A DNA stretch of 64,000 bases from Nymphaea colorata (Eukaryota > Streptophyta > Magnoliopsida > Nymphaeales > Nymphaeaceae): positions 17,314,040 through 17,378,039 of the forward strand of contig NC_045145.1 in the NCBI RefSeq assembly GCF_008831285.2, read 5' to 3'. Positions 57,463 to 64,000 of the stretch are shown in pieces. Each line of letters begins with the position of its first letter. Position 1 is the first letter of the stretch. A model generated the notes under the pieces. It was not told the DNA's origin. It saw nothing but the letters and a program-made list of their open reading frames with translations, and did not search any database. Both the position numbers and the translations under genes were made by a program.

Positions 57463-58420
57463 CTGATGTGATGACCGATACAAAGTGATCCATATGAACT
57501 ATACTGTAAACTTTCTCTATATCAACGTTTCACAAATGGTTGCCTACAATAAAGTATATTCCTTTTGAAAAATTGAACATTTGTTGCTTTGTTGGTTGTT
57601 TTATTTGGTGAATGTTAACCATTCTTTTGTTTCAACCCATGACTAGAGGATAATGATAAAATATCTTAGTTTATCATTTTATTCATTCTTTCATTTTCAG
57701 TGTTGAATTTTACAACATTGATGTGATCCGTGTGAATTGTTTAGTAGGAATATTCCATTACGTCGCCTACTTACAGTTCTGCATTTGGGGAGTTTCACAA
57801 ATCAAACAGCTCACGATCTATATCTTGAAACTTCAAAGATCAAAAGTCGTTAACTTTGTGAAAACATGACGCAAGAGTTTGTTCCTCACAACAGGATCCG
57901 CAGGAAATACGTCCATGTGATCGCACGAAATAGTACTGGAAGATTTTTTTTTATAAAAAATGACAAGATTTTGTGCTGAATAGATGAATTGTTATTGGTT
58001 TATTTGTCTATTTCCTAATCAAAAGCTTAGTTTTGAAGCAACGGCGTTGAATTCCTGCAAACTGCAAAGTTTTCGGTGCATTATCAAAAAAAAAAAAAAA
58101 AAAGAAGTTGAAATATTACGTGCTCAAGCAGCTGGTGATTGGGACTAATTCAACAACAAAGAGGGTGTTATTACTTGCATTTCACGCAGTTTGTTCACGC
58201 GTTGCTCTTCTTTCTATACACAAAGTCTTTCCTTGTAAGTATAATATAAAATTAGAGAGAGAATTAAAGTTTTTGGAATTCATTTTCTTGTGTGTGGGTG
58301 ATAGAGGAACAAGTGGTGGGGTGGCTAAGTCACGTAAATGGAATCCAATCACGCGCTTATGTAAAGAAAAACGAAGATATTGGGTAAGTCGCGATCGGTC
58401 ATTGTGAAAGAAGATGAGGA

Positions 58421-58518
58421 GCGTTTGATTACTCCGGACTTCGAAATCCGTAATGAAAAGTGGGTGATAGGTCGCATTTGATTACTTCGGACTTTAAATC
58501 CGTAATAAAAGTTGGGTG
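58421..58518 (+). repeat. two direct copies of a palindromic ~45-bp unit
   Basis: GCGTTTGATTACTCCGGACT at 58421 is repeated as GCATTTGATTACTTCGGACT at 58474, a period of 53 bases. Each unit contains an inverted pair ATTACTCCGGA/TCCGTAAT and ends in GTGGGTG or TTGGGTG. It may represent ends of a small foldback transposon. Confidence 0.55.
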
Positions 58519-59451
58519 CTACACTGAGAGAAAATGGACGTTAGAAATTAAAATTAGTCTTCAAACAAAATTGGTTGAACTTATTCCACACACACACATA
58601 ATATATAGAGGTAAAAACCAAGCCCAATAGTTTTTTGCTAAAAAATTATTATAAATAAAATATAAACATCTTAATATATTTATAAAAACTATGTGAATAT
58701 AAAACATGCTTTGAACCAAATTGTTTTATAAAAAATATTGATTTTTTTACTACCAAAATGTTGATGCTACATAGCTATTCATGTTTGCTTATTATGAAAA
58801 CACTATTAAAACCTAAAAAATGATCAACTAAGTACATATTTTGAATCAACCTATCCTGAAGACTATGTTGGTAAGGTTAGATTACAAAAACACTTTAAAT
58901 ATCATATTTAAAGGGTTTAATTTTTGTCCCTATCTCTTGATTTGGTTTCTACCAATCATATATATATATACGTGTGTGTGTGTTTAAAATTTAGTTTTAG
59001 AAGCACACCAAAAGGCCGAGCATTGGGCCATGTACCCGATAATTGGGTTCAAGTTTGGTCCCGAAAAATCCAGCCTGCGCTGGCCCAATAACATAGTCGG
59101 CTTGACGGGGCTCAATTCGACCTGATTTATTTTTTATTATTATTTTTGATATATATTTTATTCTTAAAATATTTTTTTATATTTAAAAAAATTATTTTGT
59201 ATTAAAAAAATATTTTAACGGGACCGAGATGAGACTAGGATTTCGGAAATCAGGCTGGACCCGAACTTGTTTTTCGGATCGGGTGTCGGGCCAGCCTGAG
59301 CCTAACTCTTATTGGACTACGATGCTAAGGTTTATTCCAAAACTTGGCTTTGTTTCCAAAATGAGTATATGGGTGCTATCAAAATTGGGTTTGAAAAAAT
59401 CTCTCTCGTGCATTTTGCTATCTGAGCGAGAAACACTGTTTTGGGTGCATC

Positions 59452-59643
59452 ATCCAGACCAGTAGTGGAGCCAGAAAAACTTGCTGGAGGTGTACTTGTT
59501 TAAAAATACTCAAATCTGGTGGGACACTTTTATATATAAAAAAATAAATAATTAAGCTTATTTAAAAATAAAAAACTTTTAAAAGACTGCTTGTGGGCAA
59601 CTGCCCACACCAGTCACCATGTGGCTACGCCACTTATCCAGAC
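59452..59643. mobile_element. hAT-type MITE (176 bp) with perfect 8-bp target duplication
   Basis: The body is 59460-59635. The left end CAGTAGTGGAGCCAG and the reverse-complemented right end AAGTGGCGTAGCCAC are imperfect inverted repeats. ATCCAGAC flanks it at 59452-59459 and 59636-59643. The interior GTGGGCAACTGCCCACAC is shared with the element at 54.3 kb, so the two are members of one family. Confidence 0.7.
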
Positions 59644-59968
59644 AAACAAACAAAGTTTTCAAGACTTATTAAACAAAACTAAGTTAGAGGAGAGTGACAT
59701 CCAAATACTACCCCTCACATATTCTTTTTAACATTACAAACCACAACAGGTGGTAAGAAAAATTGTACCACCATATATATTATGTCGCCAAGCGTTCAAC
59801 AGAAAACTTTGTATGAAGGACTGGAGCGCCAGAATTTTTTTTCAGGGGTAGGCGAGACGGTCTGCGGGTCGGGCCAAACGGTCCATAGGTTGGACCAAGA
59901 GGACCGACGGGTCGAGTCAAACTAAAAAAATTCGACTTTTTTAATATAAAAAAAAAATTCTTGCGCTC

Positions 59969-60024
59969 ACCCGAGCCATGGCCCAGTCGGCCCCGTACCC
60001 GAGCCATGGCCCAGTCGGCCCCCT
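59969..60024 (+). repeat. 28-bp tandem duplication
   Basis: The unit begins ACCCGAGCCATGGCCCAGTC at 59969 and is repeated exactly from 59997. Both units lie in a locally GC-rich patch. Confidence 0.8.
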
Positions 60025-60130
60025 CTTCCCTCGCCCGGCAGAGTAGTATAAGGATACAACCATGTGGGAAAAGGGCCCCCTTCCAACATAAGATTCATGT
60101 CCTATTGCCGTTGCCGGAAGCAAGCTCATG

Positions 60131-60260
60131 CCCATGGACGGTCAGTATGTAAAAGAAATCAACGAAACAAGTTTTATTTTGGATTTGGACTTTCACCCAT
60201 GAACGGTCAGTATGTAAAAGAAATTAACGAAACAAGTTTTATTTTGGATTTGGAGTTTCA
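60131..60260 (+). repeat. 65-bp tandem duplication
   Basis: Units 60131-60195 and 60196-60260 begin CCCATGGACGGTCAG and CCCATGAACGGTCAG. They differ at only about three positions, so this is a recent duplication. Confidence 0.88.
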
Positions 60261-61150
60261 AGTTTTCTTCTCCTCTTTAGATCCGCCAATTTATTTTTCA
60301 AGATAATGGTTGTGAAAATAATTTTTCTTTTTTTTTAAAAAAGTAGATGAGAGAGTGAAGAAAAAAAATGAAAAGTCAGTCTCATTTTAAAATTACCCGG
60401 AGGTCTTAACACGAATGAATCTGCTTTAAAAATTTTGGTAAATTTATAAAATATCAAAACATAATATTTCATCATTTTGTCTGAATAGATTATTAGTGTC
60501 TTTGTTGCCAAATGCCACCATAAGGTTTTCTTTTTTTTTTTTTGACATACTTTTTTTTCTTTGAAATATGAAGGAAGCCTATCCCTCATCTTCTTAAAAG
60601 AATTTCTCAGCAAATGCATTTTTTCTGAAAATTCTGTCATTTTCCTTGACATTTTGACAAACGAAAAAATGCACCGTTCGCTATCACGACTTAATGTGTG
60701 ATTCTCTTACTCTGTAAACCTGAAAAGCTATGGACTTTTTTGAAAATGGTAGAAAAGGTAAAAAAAAAAAACACTTACCCGACAGAAAAGCCTGTGAAAA
60801 TTCGTAAAATTTATGAATTTTTTAAGAGTCAGAAATTTTTTTTTTAAGAGTCTTCAGTTTTCACTCTTGTAAGGAAAAGTCATGAAATTCGCTTAATATT
60901 TGGGCAAATAACAAAGAACCACTCAACTACTCAAAATTATCAAATTGGTGTTGACGTTTGCGATAAATTAGCAGCCTGCTGACAGAAAACATTTTTATAC
61001 GAAATTACAAAATTATTTTTCATAAAGGCCAAAACTCTTTTGTCGCTCAAAGGAGGAGTAGTTCATTTTTGTTACTTTTGTATAAAAGGTATAATGTTTT
61101 TTGTGAGCAAGAAAAGAATCTCTTTGACGATTTCTCTCGGAAGCTGAGCG

Positions 61151-61245
61151 CTACTCTTTTTTAACTTCAAAAAGTTCAACCGACGGTGTTGGACTTCCTT
61201 CAACTGATTCCCATTTTGCAGTCAAATCATCTTGTATGACAGTAC
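61151..61245 (-). pseudogene. unrecognised terminal-exon-like fragment
   Basis: On the minus strand an acceptor ATTGCAG precedes an open frame TVIQDDLTAKWESVEGSPTP, then SVELFEVKKE and a TAG stop at 61151. The acid/Lys-rich, protein-like composition in an AT-rich region is unusual. I recognise no family, and no upstream exon could be joined with confidence. Confidence 0.25.
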
Positions 61246-61734
61246 CTGCAATATCTGAATTCTTCAGGATAAGGATTTAATGACTGCCAATAGATTAAGG
61301 AGAATCAAATGAGAAATGAGACATATTCTCCCTCTAGAGAGGCTTCCATAAGAAGTGGGCACAACAGATAATCTTTTACATGTTATCGTCATAAAAGAAT
61401 ATATATCAGCGCGCACATTTTTCGATTCTATAGTTTTCATTCAACATTCTCAAACGTCAATATACTACCAAAATGCATAGAGTTTAAGAAATTCATTTAT
61501 TTTGAAAATATGCGATTTTTTTTTGTGTGAAAATATCTTGATAAAATTTAAATAGAACTCTGGTACTCACACTCTTGATCAAATCTCTATGTGCAATAGA
61601 AACATCTACAAAGTTCTTAAAGTATATTGAGATTTTTCTTACATTTTCTAACAAGGCATAGTATAGCTTGTAAGAGCGGGAAAACATATAAATAGTAATC
61701 TTCCCGCTTTCATTCTCATGGATGTTATTCTCTT

Positions 61735-61925
61735 GAGCCATAAACGGCAGGCATGCTCAAAGTAGAAGGCAGCGACTGCCCATCCAAGGTTTCAATGAAG
61801 CCTAGGACCTTAAGGAGAGGAGGAATAAAGAGGCTTTCAAACTTCTTTCCGGCAGTGAATTGTTCTCCGGCCGATTGGAAAAAGCTTGAAAGTGTTTGCA
61901 GAAGTTTTAGTTTCTCAAGAAGGTG
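61735..61925 (-). pseudogene. unrecognised helical coding-like fragment
   Basis: On the minus strand 63 codons are open after an in-frame stop and an AG: HLLEKLKLLQTLSSFFQSAG, then FESLFIPPLLKVLGFIETLD, ending VYGSRE and TAA. The amphipathic, HEAT-like look is only impressionistic. A frame shifted by one base continues as a further 82-codon ORF (61741-61493), which could mean a frameshifted relic of one gene together with 61151-61245. Confidence 0.25.
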
Positions 61926-61979
61926 CTATTTATTGGTGAATAATATTAAAACAATGTGAAAATTAATGCTTTAAAATGC

Positions 61980-61989
61980 ACACACACAC

Positions 61990-62025
<36 letters not shown>
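61980..62025. repeat. compound (CA)n(TA)n microsatellite
   Basis: A short CA tract is followed by about 30 bases of alternating TA. Confidence 0.9.
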
Positions 62026-62027
<2 letters not shown>

Positions 62028-62566
62028 ATTGGGTCATGGAATCTGTGCGAACGGCTTCCACTTTAAGGGGCAAGCAAATGTCTTCGTACTCCATCGATGG
62101 AGGATTCCTTGTCTCTGGCAACTTGAGACCCATTTAAGTTCCAAAACTGAACTTTTCTGCAACTTGGTTGGTGGGGTGAGGTTCCAATTTGGCAAAACCA
62201 AGTTGTCATCATCAGCTCTCTCTCTCTCTCTCTCATCCATGTCTTCAAGAATGTGTTCCTTGTCCTTCTTCTCCGTTAGTGTTTGAACCCCGCGACTCTT
62301 GTTTGCTTTCTTGCCTGCTCAACTTTTGTGACTTTGGTGAAATCTTTCCATTTTCTTTTTTGGTAAACAAATTCCCATTTCTGTCAGCCCTCTCTCTCTC
62401 CTTCCTGTGCACACTCACACATATAGCATTCTCAAAATTTCCAGATAATGTAATTGTGAAGATAAAAATCCAAATATCTAGAAAATGTCATGAGTTTTTT
62501 AGTGTTCTAATTAGAATTTATGAGACAACAAACTTGAGACTATTAATTTTTAGATTACGATAAAAC

Positions 62567-62832
62567 TTAGAGGACGTTTGGGTGACACCCCAAGGATAGG
62601 TTTTTGGAGTGTTTGGGTACCATCAAAATGGGTTTGAAGAAAACTCAATTTTGACAAAACTTAATTTTGTAAAAACAAGTGCAAAACCTGATCCCCTCTC
62701 CCTCGGGTTCTTCGCAAAGACCAGGTTTGGGGTATATCACCCAAAAGAAACTGAGTTTTAAAAACCTGGTTTTCATAAAACCATGTTTTAAAAAAACTGG
62801 GTTTGATGAGGGTATCATTCAAACACCCCTTA
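62567..62832. mobile_element. Tourist/Harbinger-like MITE (260 bp) with TTA target duplication
   Basis: The body is 62570-62829. The left end GAGGACGTTTGGGTGACACC and the reverse-complemented right end GGGGTGTTTGAATGATACCC are imperfect inverted repeats. TTA lies on both sides (62567-62569, 62830-62832), the Harbinger insertion signature. Interior words (CAATTTTGACAAAAC, AAAACCTGGTTTT) recur diverged near 35.4-35.6 kb and 59.3 kb. Confidence 0.65.
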
Positions 62833-63879
62833 ATCTACGTATCAAAACTCCATGATCTGATTATGAATCATATGGCTTTTGATATGATATCGCTCGTATG
62901 CTTGAATTCATTAAAATGATTTTCAAATGGATGGGAATGCAATATGTTAACCTAGGAATTATATTTTAGATGGCGTAATTAAGTTTGATTATTATTAATT
63001 TGAAAAAAAGGTAGATGACAACTATATCTTAACTTTTCAAAAGTAATTTTTTACGTAATATTTACGAACATATATTTATTTTTAGAAAAAGGTAGATGAA
63101 AGCTATATTTTAACTTTAAAAAGTAATCTTATACGAAATATCTACAAACATAAATCAGATTAATCAAATGACCAGTAACCAGTTCATATACTTCTTAATT
63201 TACTTTAATCTGCGGGAAACCTGGTTGCCTGATGGTTAAAAAATTTAAAAGTCGTTACTAAAAGCATTATAAACTATTGCTAAAAGTACCATACACCCAT
63301 TTATGCAACATAAACTTTTACTAGTGCCCTTGTAACAATTTTTAGTGATAAATTTTAAATTTTTAACGATATGACAACATTCAACATCCACTTGAAATCT
63401 CTTTCTCTCTCTCTCTCTCTCTCTTTATATATATGTATATATATATATATATATTTGACTTCACTTCATCAAGACCCACTTTTTTTATTTAGTGGAAAGG
63501 TACACGCATGATCCTGACCATATGTAACTACTTACAATGAATGAGCTCCCTAAGGGAAGTAGAAGAGGCAATAGGTCCAATACAAGAGGGCCAACCTATC
63601 TAGAATCTAGAGTTAAGAGGTGCGTATAAATGTGCATTGAATGTTCATTCATATTGCGTAGCTAATGAGATAAAACGCCGAATCTTTTGAAAAAATCGGC
63701 TCTCCCCACTCACCAATTCAATGATCTGCAACGCAGAAACGAAGTCAAAACACTTGCGGCAGTATAGAGTCACGAACGATTGATGGTGTTGCGGGAGAGG
63801 ACGGAGGAGACCGGAAATTAGACCAAGAGGGAGTCATTTTGCTTGAAATGGGAAAATATAAAATGGGTGTCGGTTAGTC

Positions 63880-63913
<34 letters not shown>

Positions 63914-64000
63914 CAAAAATGGGCAGATGGCAATCTTAAATTGGGCACTCAATTAATTTGCTACTCAATGCATAAGAATATAATTTCTAACCTTCTTCCA
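62833..64000. other. intergenic, AT-rich, microsatellites
   Basis: CT tract plus TA tract at 63398-63455, and a TA tract at 63882-63911. A local duplication repeats AGGTAGATGA-AA/CT-ATAT-TTAACTTT at 63010 and 63089. No gene is recognised at the window end. Confidence 0.5.

Noticed and set aside
63398-63455. possible CRISPR-like or phased repeats at microsatellites
   Set aside because: These are simple CT/AT tracts; no spaced identical repeats occur anywhere in the window.

Overview
This is plant nuclear DNA, almost certainly from a flowering plant. It is AT-rich and has intron-split genes with GT/GC-AG junctions, TATA boxes, introns inside 5' UTRs, CT/AT microsatellites and many small transposon remnants. 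The protein families are ordinary angiosperm ones: MYB-CC/PHL, a CML21-type EF-hand protein, TMN12-type transmembrane-9 proteins and mitochondrial EF-Ts. The species cannot be fixed from sequence alone. No bacterial, viral or CRISPR features were seen.

Layout. (1) 1-4.8 kb, + strand: a six-exon MYB-CC transcription factor (PHL7-like) with a 5'-UTR intron. (2) 5.85-8.04 kb, - strand: a four-EF-hand, CML21-like calcium sensor in four coding exons. (3) 11.6-19.3 kb, - strand: a 14-exon plant alpha/beta hydrolase with a GRSMG nucleophile elbow; one intron is GC-AG. (4) 19.3-23.5 kb: intergenic, holding a degenerate small LTR element and a Harbinger-like MITE. (5) 23.5-26.7 kb, + strand: a plastid-type SixA-like histidine phosphatase in five exons. 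(6) 27.7-28.77 kb, - strand: an apparent short or non-coding transcription unit driven by a TATA box and two telo-boxes. It contains a 92-nt foldback resembling a box C/D RNA and a 33-codon ORF. (7) 30.2-41.6 kb: a tandem segmental duplication of about 5 kb. Each copy carries a single-coding-exon TMN12-like gene on the - strand with its own promoter and 5'-UTR intron. (8) 41.9-51.6 kb, + strand: mitochondrial elongation factor Ts in nine coding exons. Its 3-kb intron, which has a GC donor, holds a foreign-looking GC-richer block and a captured exon-like piece. Its last intron holds a hAT-type MITE and a recent 166-bp tandem duplication. (9) 51.6-64 kb: gene-poor, with MITEs, a decayed DUF4283/LINE-like fragment, tandem repeats and microsatellites.

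The genes are independent transcription units with no shared pathway; this is a normal gene-dense euchromatic segment followed by a transposon-littered flank. The six protein families (seven genes) are recognised with good confidence from joined exons. No convincing new biological system is visible. The best leads are the telo-box locus at 28 kb, the two GC-AG introns, the inserted material in the EF-Ts introns and the TMN12 tandem pair.
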